From Nitrospirota bacterium (GTDB lineage: Bacteria; Nitrospirota; Thermodesulfovibrionia; Thermodesulfovibrionales; Dissulfurispiraceae), in contig JAMCVZ010000068.1 in the NCBI GenBank assembly GCA_023476565.1, positions 62,001 through 126,000 on the forward strand: a stretch of DNA of 64,000 nt. Direction: 5' to 3'. The notes under the pieces were generated by a model. That model did no database searches and was not told the origin of the DNA. It saw only the letters and a program-made list of their open reading frames with translations. Each line of letters starts with the position of its first letter. The first letter of the stretch is position 1. The position numbers and the translations under genes were made by a program. This document shows positions 8,928 to 17,853 of the stretch, piece by piece.

Positions 8928-10322
8928 AGGAATCAGAGTATAGTGGACAGGATATGGAACTTTTTCTCGTCCATTACCCTTGCCGTTGTTGTTTTTACCG
9001 TCATATCCCTCACATCCATTGTAGGGACGATTATAGAGCAGCAGGCCGAGCCTGAAAGGAGCATTAAGCTGCTTTCGAAAATGTTCGGCGATGCCGCGCC
9101 AGGCGTGTATAAAGTGCTCGATGCACTCGGTTTTACCAATATGTACCACTCATGGTGGTTTTTTGCTCTCCTGTTCATTTTTGCGGCCAACCTTGTCATC
9201 TGTTCTCTTGACAGGCTGCCGAAGATATGGAAGCTTGTAAAGGAACCGATAAAGCCCCTCAATCCGGAACAATTCAACGTGATGCCGATCAAAAGGGAAG
9301 CGCAGTTGAAGGCCGGGCCCGATGAAGTGAAGGGGACGGTAGAAGCCGCCTTGAAAAAGATCGGTTACAGGCCGCTTACCCGGCGGGAAGACGGAAGTAT
9401 ACAGATTTATGCGGAGAAGGGCAGGCACAGCAGGCTCGGTGTATATATAGTGCACTTCAGTATCCTTGTGATACTCATAGGCGCTGTGATCGGCATGCTG
9501 TTCGGCTTCAACGGAAGCCTGAACCTGCTGGAAGGCACCACCTCCTCTGCTGCCTACCAGGGGAACGGTACGGCTTATCCCCTTGGTTTTGAAATAAGGT
9601 GTGATGACTTCGAAGTCTCTTTCTACGATAATTCTGATGCCCCGAAGGCGTATAAAAGCTGGCTTACGATCATAGACAACGGGAAAGAGGTCATTAAAAA
9701 AGAGATAGACGTTAATAACCCTCTAAAATACAAAGGTATCACTTTTTACCAGGCAAGCTATGGTTTCTCGCCGAACAAGGACTCTTTGTTCAGGTTTGCG
9801 GTAATGTCCAATGCCGGTGTCGTACAGAATATCCAGATTAAATTCGGTGAATCGTTCGAAATTCCCGGTACAAAAATCGTGGGCAAGGTTGCCGGTTTCA
9901 GCCCCGCGCTCGGGCAGGATGAGACGGGAAGATTATTCACCTATGCGGAGATGATGAATAATCCCGCCGCACTTGTGGAGTTCACCGAGGGCGGCAAACT
10001 GAAATACAAGCAGTGGATATTGAAAAGATACCCCCAGACCTGGAAGGTACAGGACGGCACTGTTGAATTCAAGGACCTCTGGGGCGCCCAGTATACAGGA
10101 TTGCAGGTAAGAAAGGACCCCGGGGTCTGGATCGTATACCTCGGCTCCATTCTTATGGCGCTCGGGCTCTTCGCTGCATTCTTCATGAGCCATTCACGGG
10201 TATGGATAAAGCTCAGCGATGAAAAGAAAACGGCAAAGGTTTCCGTTGCCGCATCCACAAACAAGAATAAGATATCTTTTGAACAGAAGATAGATAAATT
10301 TATAAAGACAGTAACGGGTTAA
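8913..10322 (+). CDS. resB: cytochrome c biogenesis protein ResB (Ccs1)
   Basis: System II haem delivery and attachment protein, 469 residues, in the cytoplasmic membrane. The first segments are WNFFSSITLAVVVFTVISLTSIVGTIIEQ and WWFFALLFIFAANLVICSLDR. The third is around residue 185 (LGVYIVHFSILVILIGAVIGMLFGF), followed by a long periplasmic domain, and the last is near 415-435 (VYLGSILMALGLFAAFFMSH). This is the ResB/Ccs1 layout. The start is GTG 8913 with GGAGG upstream, both inside the tandem duplication. resC follows after a repeat-filled gap. Confidence 0.95.
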   Translation: MSDNKRNQSIVDRIWNFFSSITLAVVVFTVISLTSIVGTIIEQQAEPERSIKLLSKMFGDAAPGVYKVLDALGFTNMYHSWWFFALLFIFAANLVICSLDRLPKIWKLVKEPIKPLNPEQFNVMPIKREAQLKAGPDEVKGTVEAALKKIGYRPLTRREDGSIQIYAEKGRHSRLGVYIVHFSILVILIGAVIGMLFGFNGSLNLLEGTTSSAAYQGNGTAYPLGFEIRCDDFEVSFYDNSDAPKAYKSWLTIIDNGKEVIKKEIDVNNPLKYKGITFYQASYGFSPNKDSLFRFAVMSNAGVVQNIQIKFGESFEIPGTKIVGKVAGFSPALGQDETGRLFTYAEMMNNPAALVEFTEGGKLKYKQWILKRYPQTWKVQDGTVEFKDLWGAQYTGLQVRKDPGVWIVYLGSILMALGLFAAFFMSHSRVWIKLSDEKKTAKVSVAASTNKNKISFEQKIDKFIKTVTG

Positions 10323-10452
10323 GAGTAACAAGTAACATGAAAGACAGTAACGAGTCGGCAGTAGCAAGTAAAGAGTCAAAAGATAAAGACCCGTTACTTG
10401 TCGCTCGTCACTTGTCATTAAATGAAGTTACTCGTTACTATAGGCTTGTTAC
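10323..10452. repeat. heptad-hairpin repeat between resB and resC
   Basis: It begins at the resB stop. Left-arm units such as AGTAACAAGTAAC and AGTAACGAGT are followed by a spacer with CAAAAGATAAAGA, then inverted units (CCGTTACTTGTCGCTCGTCA, GTTACTCGTTACT). It shares the string ACATGAAAGACAGTAACGAG with the copy at 11561. The right end stops shortly before the resC ribosome-binding site. Confidence 0.8.
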
Positions 10453-10473
10453 CGGTTTTAAGGAGGTCTTCAC

Positions 10474-11559
10474 ATGGATAGTTCCCAGCTTTATGGTATA
10501 GCGAGCATTGCATACATACTTGCAATGGTGGCCTATATATCATACCTTGCATTTAAAAATTCGACGCTCGGGGTTATAGCTACAACAATAACAGCCGTCG
10601 GCTTTGTATCACATACGCTTGCCTTTTTTCTGAGATGGAAGGAGTTTTACGATATAGAACAGATGGGCATCCTCAGGGCCACCCCATTGACCAACCTGTA
10701 TGAGTCGCTGATCTTCTTTGTCTGGTGTCTGATACTGGGGTATCTCATCATCGAATGGAAATACAAGAACCGCTCCTTTGGCGCATTCGTTACCCCGATT
10801 GCAGGCATGGCGCTGGCATTTATCGATATATCCGGCATGTCGAAGGGTATACAGCCGCTGGTGCCCGCCCTCCAGAGCAACTGGCTTCTGGCGCATGTGA
10901 CCATGAGCTTCCTGTCATATGCAGCCTTTGCCATATCGTTCGCCACTGCCCTGATGTATCTTATTGTGACGACCGACGATAAAAAGAGCGGCGCTTACAT
11001 ATTCTGGACCGTAGCGCTGGGCACGTTCATGTCTGTTCTCATAGCCATGGGGCTGGACTTTCTTACCTTCAAGATCGCGGTAAAGACGCCGGAGGCTTTC
11101 ATACAGAGCTACCTGTTCAAGGCCTCATACAGAAGCAGCTCGGGTGCCGTAGTCCTCATCAGCTATATAGCATCGGCCGTATTCATATTCCTGATCTGGA
11201 AGTACGGTTTTATCCTCAAGAAGATGATCACTTCTTTTTCCATATCAGAGGATATGCTCGACGACCTGACCTATAAGAATATCGCTATCGGATTCCCGAT
11301 ATTCACCCTGGGCGGCCTCATATTCGGCGCTATATGGGCGGATCAGGCATGGGGTAAATACTGGTCATGGGACCCGAAAGAGACCTGGTCGCTGATAACG
11401 TGGTTTGTCTATGCTTTTTACCTCCATGCGCGTTTCCTGAGGGGCTGGAGGGGCTCAAAAATAGCTATGGTGGCGGTAATCGGGTTTGTATGCACGGTAT
11501 TTACCTACCTCGGGGTCAACCTCCTTCTGAGCGGATTGCATTCTTACGGGGGACAATAA
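10474..11559 (+). CDS. resC: cytochrome c biogenesis protein ResC (CcsA-type haem exporter)
   Basis: Integral membrane partner of ResB, 361 residues with about eight membrane segments. The tryptophan-rich WWD haem-binding motif is intact (WADQAWGKYWSWDPKETWSL), and histidines flank it, for example in LLAHVTMSFLSYAAF and YLHARFLRGW. The start ATG 10474 has AAGGAGG nine bases upstream. With resB it forms the System II cytochrome c assembly pair, consistent with a respiratory anaerobe rich in c-type cytochromes. Confidence 0.95.
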   Translation: MDSSQLYGIASIAYILAMVAYISYLAFKNSTLGVIATTITAVGFVSHTLAFFLRWKEFYDIEQMGILRATPLTNLYESLIFFVWCLILGYLIIEWKYKNRSFGAFVTPIAGMALAFIDISGMSKGIQPLVPALQSNWLLAHVTMSFLSYAAFAISFATALMYLIVTTDDKKSGAYIFWTVALGTFMSVLIAMGLDFLTFKIAVKTPEAFIQSYLFKASYRSSSGAVVLISYIASAVFIFLIWKYGFILKKMITSFSISEDMLDDLTYKNIAIGFPIFTLGGLIFGAIWADQAWGKYWSWDPKETWSLITWFVYAFYLHARFLRGWRGSKIAMVAVIGFVCTVFTYLGVNLLLSGLHSYGGQ

Positions 11560-11560
11560 G

Positions 11561-11675
11561 ACAGTAACGAGTAACATGAAAGACAGTAACGAGTTGCCAG
11601 TAACGAGTAACGAGTCAAAAAATAATAAGGAATCCGAAGACTTGCCACTCGTTACCCGTCACTCGTTACTGATCC
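11561..11675. repeat. heptad-hairpin repeat between resC and tsaD
   Basis: Left-arm units (ACAGTAACGAGTAAC, CCAGTAACGAGTAACGAGTC), an A-rich loop (AAAAAATAATAAGGAATCCGA) and right-arm units (CTCGTTACCCGTCACTCGTT). The repeat reaches to within two codons of the conserved start of TsaD and supplies the only ATG upstream of it. The loop is closely similar to those at 31153 and 35933. Confidence 0.85.
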
Positions 11676-12670
11676 TCGGTATTGATACCTCATGCGACGA
11701 TACGTCGGCTTCTGTTGTGGCTGATGGAGAAAAGATACTCTCGAATATCGTATCTTCACAGTCCGACATCCATAAAAAATACGGCGGCATAGTCCCAGAG
11801 CTCGCATCCAGAAGGCATATCGAGATGATATGGCCTGTTGTCGAAGAAGCGCTGGCCGCCGCCGGTCTCTCCCTGCACGATATGCAGGCGATTGCGGTTT
11901 GCCACGGGCCTGGTTTGATAGGCTCTTTGCTTGTGGGATGCGGTTTTGCCAAGGCCGCCGGATATGCCCGGAACATTCCCACCATTGCCGTTAACCACCT
12001 TGAGGGTCATATATTTTCCACATTCCTCGAATCTAAGAGGCCGGGATTTCCTTTTTTGTCGCTTATAGTTTCGGGCGGACATACAAGCCTGTATATGATA
12101 AACGGATTCGGGCAGTACGATGAGCTCGGCAGGACAAGGGATGACGCTGCCGGAGAGGCATATGACAAGGTATCAAAATTACTGGGGCTCGGTTATCCGG
12201 GAGGGCCGGTCATAGACAGATTGTCCGGTGAGGGGGACCCGAAGGCATTCGATTTCCCGCGTGCTTATATTCCTGAATCATTCGATTTCAGTTTCAGCGG
12301 GCTCAAAACAGCGGTAAAACTGACAATCGAAAAGAACCCCCGGTTCACCGGCGATCAATCGTCTTTGAGGGATATTGCCGCATCCTTTCAGTCGGCGGTC
12401 GTCGATGTGTTGGTAAGGAAGGTAGAGTGGGCCATAATTAAAAAAGGGATCAGGCGTGTTGTACTCTCCGGCGGCGTTTCCGCAAACAGTGAACTGAGAA
12501 GGCGCATGCGCGAAATGGCGGACGAGCGGGAGGTCGAGCTGTTTCTGCCTTCGACTGAGCTCTGTACGGACAATGCAGCGATGATAGCCGCCGCAGGCTA
12601 TTATCATTTCATTGCCGGCGATATCGCAGGGCTCGATTTGAATCCTAAGGCTTACCTGCCGTTGCGATAA
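11576..12670 (+). CDS. tsaD: tRNA N6-threonylcarbamoyladenosine transferase TsaD
   Basis: Catalytic ASKHA-fold subunit that puts the threonylcarbamoyl group on A37 of ANN-decoding tRNAs. Conserved sequence begins at LILGIDTSCDDTSAS. The metal-binding NHLEGHIFS, the nucleotide loop ISFSGLKTAV-like FSFSGLKTAVKL, SGGVSANSELRRRM and CTDNAAMIAAAGYY are all present. The first 29 or so residues, from ATG 11576 or an in-frame TTG at 11594 or 11642, are translated from the preceding hairpin repeat and are not conserved. The true start is therefore uncertain. Confidence 0.93.
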   Translation: MKDSNELPVTSNESKNNKESEDLPLVTRHSLLILGIDTSCDDTSASVVADGEKILSNIVSSQSDIHKKYGGIVPELASRRHIEMIWPVVEEALAAAGLSLHDMQAIAVCHGPGLIGSLLVGCGFAKAAGYARNIPTIAVNHLEGHIFSTFLESKRPGFPFLSLIVSGGHTSLYMINGFGQYDELGRTRDDAAGEAYDKVSKLLGLGYPGGPVIDRLSGEGDPKAFDFPRAYIPESFDFSFSGLKTAVKLTIEKNPRFTGDQSSLRDIAASFQSAVVDVLVRKVEWAIIKKGIRRVVLSGGVSANSELRRRMREMADEREVELFLPSTELCTDNAAMIAAAGYYHFIAGDIAGLDLNPKAYLPLR

Positions 12671-12674
12671 GTCA

Positions 12675-12965
12675 TCAGTTGACAGTTCTTTGCCTGACGA
12701 GCATCGTGATCAAGTATTTTCCAGACAAGTTTTGCCCCATTGGAGATATCTCTTTGTAGCCAAGAGAGGCATGCCAGGCCAGGAGGCGGTAATTAGTGCG
12801 GTCTTCAGGGCCCCATATATATTTATATTCCTTGTTCCCGCGGAGGAAATCGAATTCCCGCAGTCCCTCGCTGATAGCCTCCTCTGCATTCAGAATGTAT
12901 ATTGATGCAAAGAAGCTGCGTGATGCACAGGCAACTGTCATTAGACGGTTTATCGAGGCAAGGGG
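12675..12965 (-). pseudogene. remnant of a GNAT/BioF2-like acetyltransferase
   Basis: The reading frame ends with AISEGLREFDFLRGNKEYKY, then IWGPEDRTNYRLL. This is the C-terminal signature of BioF2/CelD-type (FemAB-like) acyltransferases, which are normally 350-400 residues long. Only about 75 recognisable residues remain. The upstream part of the frame (CASRSFFASI and before) shows no family match, and no start with a ribosome-binding site is visible. It reads as a 5'-truncated fossil between tsaD and fur. Confidence 0.65.
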
Positions 12966-13106
12966 GCCGGCATGAGTCCGACAGATAGAGAAATCATCAG
13001 GAGGAAGCTTGCCGTGATAGTGGAAAATATCAATACCCTTATGCCTATACGGAAGATGACGATAGGAGCAGATGCCCATGGCTTTCGCTGCCAGTTCGCA
13101 CAGGCA

Positions 13107-13529
13107 TTATTTGCTGCATCGCCCGCAATACCCCAAAATTTCGAGGTTGTGGCGGATGCCGGTAAAGCTTTCCTTTTGGCAGAGCTCGCTCTGGAGCATC
13201 TCGAGCGTGGGTGAAAAGAACTCTATTACTTTGCCGCATTTCATGCAGATCATGTGGTCATGATGCTGTTTTCCGAGGACCTTTTCGTAATGGGCATGCT
13301 TGTCTATCCTCTCGACCTCCTCGATCAGCCCGCACTCAAGCAGAAGGGGAATCGTCCTGTAGACAGATGCCCTTGAAACCTTAGATCCTTTTGTTTTCAT
13401 CCTGATAAAGAGCTCTTCGGGATCAAAGTGTCCCTCGGTGGTGAGGATCTCATCGAGGATATCATCCCTCTTTTTCGTCAGCTTCAGCCCTTTAGTCGCT
13501 ACGTATTCCTTGAATTTCTGTCTCTCCAT
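13107..13529 (-). CDS. fur: Fur-family ferric uptake regulator
   Basis: A 140-residue metal-dependent repressor. The winged helix holds SRASVYRTIPLLLECGLIEEV. The dimerisation domain has HHDHMICMKCGKVIEF for metal binding, and the pair CMKC and YCGRC forms a structural zinc site. I chose ATG 13529 (MERQKFKEYV) because AGGAGG sits just upstream. The GTG at 13544 would lie over that ribosome-binding site. It directly follows feoB on the same strand (23 bases), so regulator and transporter probably share a transcript. Confidence 0.92.
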   Translation of the reverse strand: MERQKFKEYVATKGLKLTKKRDDILDEILTTEGHFDPEELFIRMKTKGSKVSRASVYRTIPLLLECGLIEEVERIDKHAHYEKVLGKQHHDHMICMKCGKVIEFFSPTLEMLQSELCQKESFTGIRHNLEILGYCGRCSK

Positions 13530-13552
13530 AATCCACCTCCTCACATTAGTCT

Positions 13553-15529
13553 TTACAGGCTGACATTAAAATACCTCAAAATCCAGTTCAGTGTTCCGCC
13601 GAACAAAAAGGCGGTAGGAAATACAATTGCCGTAACAAGCAGGGCGGTCCTGATCCCGCGCTCCTTTATGATCATGAAGAAATTGGCAAGGCACGGGATG
13701 AAGAGCGTTATGGTTATCAAGCTTACTATCGACTGCACGGGCGTAAGCAGCCCATCCTGGGCCATCTTGAACAAGCCCGCGGCCCCGTAATCCCTCCTGA
13801 GAAAGCCGAGGATGAAGGTCCCGGTAGTTTTTGCGGGGAGGTCGAGGAAATTGACAATCAGGGGTGAGCCTGCCTTTTCAAGGAGTATAATGAGATTCAG
13901 TTTGTGGAGGAGAAACAGAATGAGTGTGCCGAGGATAAACAGCGGCACCGCCTCTTTAAGATACCATTCTATCCTCCCGACCGTCTTTATGGCTATATTG
14001 GTCATGTTCGGCATCCTGATGGGCGGTATTTCAAGAAAGAATTCGGTCCTCTCTCCCTTAACGACCCTTGAGGCGAGGAAGCCCGAGGCAAACAGCACCA
14101 CGAGCACGCTTCCGATCCAGATTATCGTTGCTTTCAGCGAAAGGGAACCGAGTATGCCGAGGATCACGCCGAGCTGCGCGGAGCACGGTATGGCAAGCGC
14201 GAGCAGAAAGGTCGTGATTATCCGGTCTCTTTTGGTTTCGAGGATCCTCGATGTCATAACCGCCATGGTACCGCACCCGAGGCCGAGTATCATCGGCAGC
14301 ACAGCTTTGCCGTTCAACCCCATGATATTGAATACCCGGTTGCTCATAATGGCGAGCCTGGGAAGGTAGCCGCTGTCTTCGAGGAGCGCGAAGGCGATGA
14401 AGAACGTAGCGGTAATGGGGAGTATAATGGCTATGGCATACGTTATCGCCACGGTGATAAGCCCGTATTCTCCCACCAACAGTTCCTGCACAATGGGGAT
14501 GGGAATGAGGAGCTTGATCACCTTTGCGGCCATGGGATTGAGGTAGCCGTTGAAGATGGTATTCTCCACAAAATCGACAAGGACTTTTGCACCGAATACC
14601 CCTACGAACTGATATATCCCGTACAGGATCGCCAGCAGCACCGGCACGCCGTAGAGCGGGTGCATGCTGATCCTGCCGAGGAAGTTCAGCATTTGTCCGC
14701 CTTCCGGCTTTGCCCTCTTCAGTACCTTGCCCGTTATTTCCTCCGCTGCTTCGATCCTCGTTTTATTTATGTGGTATCCGATGGATTCCCTGAATTTGAG
14801 CTTGCATTCATCCCGCAGCCCTTCAATCTCCGAGAGGGCCTCTTCGTTGACATTCGCTTTCAGCCAATCCCTGAGACTCTCATCCTCGGAAAGTATCATT
14901 ACCGAGAGGGACCGCTTTGAGATATTCGTGGAGGGTAAAAGGCCCGAAATCTTTTCGATATAATCTTCGACGAGCGGATGATATTTTATATGCAGCAACG
15001 ACTGTTTGGGTAAAAGGATGGCCTCACGGAGCTCCTTCAGCCCCTTTCTCTGCGGGGCTATGGTGCTTATCACCGGAATGCCCAGTAAGGCTTTGAGCGT
15101 CCCTGTATCGATGGTTATTCCCCGGTCCATTGCCTCATCGATCATATTCAGATCAAGGACTGAGGGAATGCCCATCTCCGAAAGCTGGAGGGTTATAAGG
15201 AGGGTCCTTTTGAGGTTCTTTGCGTCGCCTACCTGCACTACTGACGAAGGCGCTTCGGTCAGGAGAATATCCCTCGTCACCTTTTCATCCTCGCTCATCG
15301 GTATGAGGCTGTTGACTCCCGGAGTGTCTATGAGCAGCAATCTTCTGCCGTCAAGGGATACATTCCCCTGCGTTACCTCCACCGTAGTGCCGGGGTAATT
15401 GGATACCGTTACATACTTGCCTGTCAAAAGGCCGAAAATCACGCTTTTCCCCACATTGGGATTGCCGATAAGCGCAACTTTTTCGAGATTGCCGGCCTGC
15501 TTTTTTTCTTTTACTGCATGTCCTGTCAA
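13553..15529 (-). CDS. feoB: ferrous iron transporter FeoB
   Basis: Inner-membrane Fe(II) uptake protein, 658 residues. The N-terminal G domain has GNPNVGKSVIFGLLTG (G1), a switch region NYPGTTVEVTQG, DTPGVNSL (G3) and LDLNMIDEA (G4). A helical guanine-dissociation-like domain follows, then a core of about eight to ten membrane segments with the two gate repeats (LPMILGLGCGTMAVMTSR and ITLFIPCLANFFMIIKERG, each with the conserved Cys). FeoB usually works with FeoA; no feoA is visible beside it. A 42-residue Cys-rich peptide gene at 17854 may fill the accessory role. Confidence 0.95.
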   Translation of the reverse strand: MTGHAVKEKKQAGNLEKVALIGNPNVGKSVIFGLLTGKYVTVSNYPGTTVEVTQGNVSLDGRRLLLIDTPGVNSLIPMSEDEKVTRDILLTEAPSSVVQVGDAKNLKRTLLITLQLSEMGIPSVLDLNMIDEAMDRGITIDTGTLKALLGIPVISTIAPQRKGLKELREAILLPKQSLLHIKYHPLVEDYIEKISGLLPSTNISKRSLSVMILSEDESLRDWLKANVNEEALSEIEGLRDECKLKFRESIGYHINKTRIEAAEEITGKVLKRAKPEGGQMLNFLGRISMHPLYGVPVLLAILYGIYQFVGVFGAKVLVDFVENTIFNGYLNPMAAKVIKLLIPIPIVQELLVGEYGLITVAITYAIAIILPITATFFIAFALLEDSGYLPRLAIMSNRVFNIMGLNGKAVLPMILGLGCGTMAVMTSRILETKRDRIITTFLLALAIPCSAQLGVILGILGSLSLKATIIWIGSVLVVLFASGFLASRVVKGERTEFFLEIPPIRMPNMTNIAIKTVGRIEWYLKEAVPLFILGTLILFLLHKLNLIILLEKAGSPLIVNFLDLPAKTTGTFILGFLRRDYGAAGLFKMAQDGLLTPVQSIVSLITITLFIPCLANFFMIIKERGIRTALLVTAIVFPTAFLFGGTLNWILRYFNVSL

Positions 15530-15561
15530 GGGAACCTCCCGTTTGTGCTCTCAAATAAATA

Positions 15562-15576
15562 TAGAATTAATCTCAA
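15562..15576 (-). promoter_or_regulatory. possible Fur box upstream of feoB
   Basis: Read on the minus strand, TTGAGATTAATTCTA lies 33 bases before the feoB start. It aligns with TTGAGACTCTTTCTC before the divergent DUF2325 gene and loosely with the A/T-rich 7-1-7 Fur consensus. The link to Fur rests on gene context and this shared pattern. Confidence 0.4.
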
Positions 15577-15914
15577 TTACAGTTCTATTTTAAAGGAAGG
15601 TAGGTTTATTTTCAAGCTTATTGCCTGATTAAGGGTGGAAAAAGTGAAAATAAGCCTTGACAAAAAGGTATGTAGTGCATTAAATTGAGACATAGTCGCA
15701 TTAAAAGCGTTTTGGTGATAAGGGATCTGACTGCATGCACAGGCACATCTGGAATACGGCTGAGGAAAGGCAGAAGTTCCCGCGACGCTTAATATGGTCT
15801 GACAGGAGAATTTTGAGAGGGCTGAAAGAAGTCCTGACACATGATTTACTGATGATGAAGAGTGGTTGTTAACCTGTAAAAACAAAAGCACGTTTATTTT
15901 TTTTGAATTTCACA

Positions 15915-15929
15915 TGAGAAAGAGTCTCA
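15915..15929 (+). promoter_or_regulatory. possible Fur operator before the DUF2325 gene
   Basis: TGAGAAAGAGTCTCA is a 5-5-5 palindrome (TGAGA and TCTCA) 25 bases before ATG 15955. It resembles the element upstream of feoB, so both divergent units may answer to the same regulator. The 400 bases between the two genes otherwise hold a TTGACA box at 15657-15662 with TTAAAT 17 bases on, and no credible gene. Confidence 0.4.
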
Positions 15930-15954
15930 ATTAAATAAAAATGAGGTGGCAACA

Positions 15955-16254
15955 ATGTGCATTGCAATAATCGGCGGCATGGACAGGCTCGGAAAGCACT
16001 ATATGAGCGAAGCCGAAAGGTTCGGTATTGACCTAAAGGTGTTTACAAAGTCCGAATCCGGCATCGCATCGAAGGTAAAAAACATGGATGCGCTGGTGAT
16101 TTTCACCAATAAAGTATCTCACCGCGTAAGGAAGGAGGTCATGAACGTAGCAAAAGCAAGGCATATTCCTGTCTTGATGTACCACTCATGCGGTATTTGT
16201 ACCTTGAGGGACTGTCTCAATTGCATAAGTAACAAAGGGGAGGATAAGCATTAG
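15955..16254 (+). CDS. DUF2325 domain protein
   Basis: A 99-residue protein beginning MCIAIIGGMDRLGKHY. It has a Rossmann-like DUF2325 domain with VIFTNKVSHRVRKEV and a C-terminal cysteine cluster CGICTLRDCLNC that could hold a metal. ATG 15955 was chosen because GAGG lies seven to eight bases upstream; the GTG at 15946 overlaps that site. Such proteins are often found near feoB genes, but their biochemical role is unknown to me. It leads a short operon with two outer-membrane proteins and a Cys-rich peptide. Confidence 0.75.
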   Translation: MCIAIIGGMDRLGKHYMSEAERFGIDLKVFTKSESGIASKVKNMDALVIFTNKVSHRVRKEVMNVAKARHIPVLMYHSCGICTLRDCLNCISNKGEDKH

Positions 16255-16256
16255 AA

Positions 16257-16952
16257 ATGAAGAAAACGGCTTTTGTTTTGGGATTCCTGTTGCTCGCAAC
16301 TGTTTCTGCTGAAGCAGACCAGAGGGATTATGTGTGGACCTATCAGTACCTGACCTTGCCAAAAGGCGGGACCGAGGTCGAATACTACTTTACTCAAAAG
16401 ACCAAAGATGCTTCTCAGCCGGGGAAGACCGACTATGAACATCAGCTTGAATTTGAATATGGTGTCACGGACAGATGGGATGTTGCCCTCTATCAGGTTT
16501 TCGGGAAAAAAGACCGGGAATCGCTCGATTATTCAGGGTATAAGCTCCGGACAAGGTATCGTTTCGGAGAGAGGGGACAATATCCCGTTGATACGCTGCT
16601 TTACCTTGAATATAAAGCGAAGGTCGACAAAAAGGACGCCGTCGAAGGGAAGCTGGTCATTGCCAAGGACATCGGCAAATTCAACATGGCATACAACCAG
16701 ATAATGGACCTCGAGCTCGGCAGGGGCGGCGAAGTCGAGCACGAGTATGCAGCCGGAATAAGTTATCAAATCCACCATGCTCTGAGGATAGGAGTGGAAG
16801 GAGCAGGCAGCTATACCGGGAGAGAGCATGCCGTCGGCCCCACTGTTTCATGGGTAGCCGGCCGCTTCTGGACATCACTGGGGGTGGCATTCGGTCTCAA
16901 TCGAAGGACTGACGACAGGCAGGTAAGGTTTATTGTAGGTGTTCCTTTTTGA
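16257..16952 (+). CDS. predicted outer-membrane beta-barrel protein
   Basis: 231 residues with a signal peptide (MKKTAFVLGFLLLATVSAEA). The mature part alternates polar and aromatic residues in short strands typical of a barrel (GTEVEYYFTQK, HQLEFEYGVTDRWDVALY, GYKLRTRYRFG) and ends in Phe (VRFIVGVPF), the usual C-terminal signal for BAM-dependent insertion. It begins two bases after the DUF2325 stop. I do not recognise the family more closely. Its position suggests a part in metal (iron) handling. Confidence 0.7.
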   Translation: MKKTAFVLGFLLLATVSAEADQRDYVWTYQYLTLPKGGTEVEYYFTQKTKDASQPGKTDYEHQLEFEYGVTDRWDVALYQVFGKKDRESLDYSGYKLRTRYRFGERGQYPVDTLLYLEYKAKVDKKDAVEGKLVIAKDIGKFNMAYNQIMDLELGRGGEVEHEYAAGISYQIHHALRIGVEGAGSYTGREHAVGPTVSWVAGRFWTSLGVAFGLNRRTDDRQVRFIVGVPF

Positions 16953-17003
16953 GGGATGAGCAGAGGCTGCTGGCACAACTATAGATATTGAAAGGGGTAG
17001 TAC

Positions 17004-17819
17004 ATGGAGAAGGCGGTTTTTGCAGTAATGGTTTTGTGTCTCTCCGTTTTCTCTTTTAGCTGGACTCCGGTATCGGCTGAGGAGACAAAAAAGATCCAGG
17101 ATAATTCGTTTTTGATTGAAGAGGCATATAATCAAGAACCCGGGGTAATCCAGCACATTCAAACGTTTCAGTATTACAAAAAATCCAAAACATGGGTGTA
17201 CACCTTCACCCAGGAATGGCCTGTGCCGAAGCAGACGCACCAGCTTTCCTATACGATCCCCGTGCTTCATGTCCACGGTGATACCTCGGAGACGGGAATA
17301 GGCGATATCATGCTCAACTATCGCTATCAGCTTGTTCTGAAAGATAGGCTCGCAGTTGCACCGCGTTTCTCTTTGATACTGCCGACTGGAGACTACAAAA
17401 AGGGGCTCGGTACGGACGCGCTGGGATACCAGGTGAATCTTCCTGTCAGTGTAGAGTTATCCGACAAATGGGTCAGCCACTGGAACGCGGGGGTTACCTA
17501 TACACCTAACAGCAAAGAATCAGGCGGAGCAAAGGCAGATACATTCGGATACAACCTGGGGGGCAGCCTCATCTGGCTTGCATCGGAAAACTTCAACATT
17601 CTTACCGAAGCAGTCTGGAATTCCGCTCAAATTGTCCAATCTGATGGGACGAAAAAGAAGGGAGAAAGCTTTTTCATCAATCCGGGGATGCGTTTTGCCG
17701 TTAACCATAAATCAGGACTGCAAGTCGTTCCCGGGATAGGATTCCCTATCGGCATAGGGTCTTCGAACAGGGAGTACGGGGTGTTTCTTTATCTCTCTTT
17801 CGAACATCCCCTATTTTGA
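17004..17819 (+). CDS. predicted outer-membrane transporter-like barrel
   Basis: 271 residues with a signal peptide ending near SFSWTPVSAEE. Repeated amphipathic strands follow (QLSYTIPVLHVHG, GDIMLNYRYQLVLKDR, LAVAPRFSLILPTGDYKKGLG, WVSHWNAGVTYTPN) and a C-terminal Phe (FEHPLF). The pattern LPTGDYKKGLGTDALGYQVN resembles the 'putative MetA-pathway phenol/transporter' barrel group. Substrate unknown. It is downstream of the first barrel and upstream of the Cys-rich peptide. Confidence 0.7.
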   Translation: MEKAVFAVMVLCLSVFSFSWTPVSAEETKKIQDNSFLIEEAYNQEPGVIQHIQTFQYYKKSKTWVYTFTQEWPVPKQTHQLSYTIPVLHVHGDTSETGIGDIMLNYRYQLVLKDRLAVAPRFSLILPTGDYKKGLGTDALGYQVNLPVSVELSDKWVSHWNAGVTYTPNSKESGGAKADTFGYNLGGSLIWLASENFNILTEAVWNSAQIVQSDGTKKKGESFFINPGMRFAVNHKSGLQVVPGIGFPIGIGSSNREYGVFLYLSFEHPLF

Positions 17820-17853
17820 CGCATATTGAGATATAAGGGGAAGGAGGTTTGTC

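Noticed and set aside
10323-11675. Tandem GTAACGA/TCGTTAC units as a CRISPR array
   Set aside because: The units are 6-8 bp, degenerate and inverted around a loop, with no unique spacers of 25-40 bp and no cas genes.
12972-13214. Plus-strand frame between tsaD and fur
   Set aside because: It overlaps fur on the other strand and has no recognisable domain; the minus-strand acetyltransferase remnant explains the region better.
15577-15891. 104-codon minus-strand frame upstream of feoB, considered as feoA or a leader protein
   Set aside because: The sequence has no SH3-like FeoA features, is Ser/Phe-rich and lacks a ribosome-binding site.
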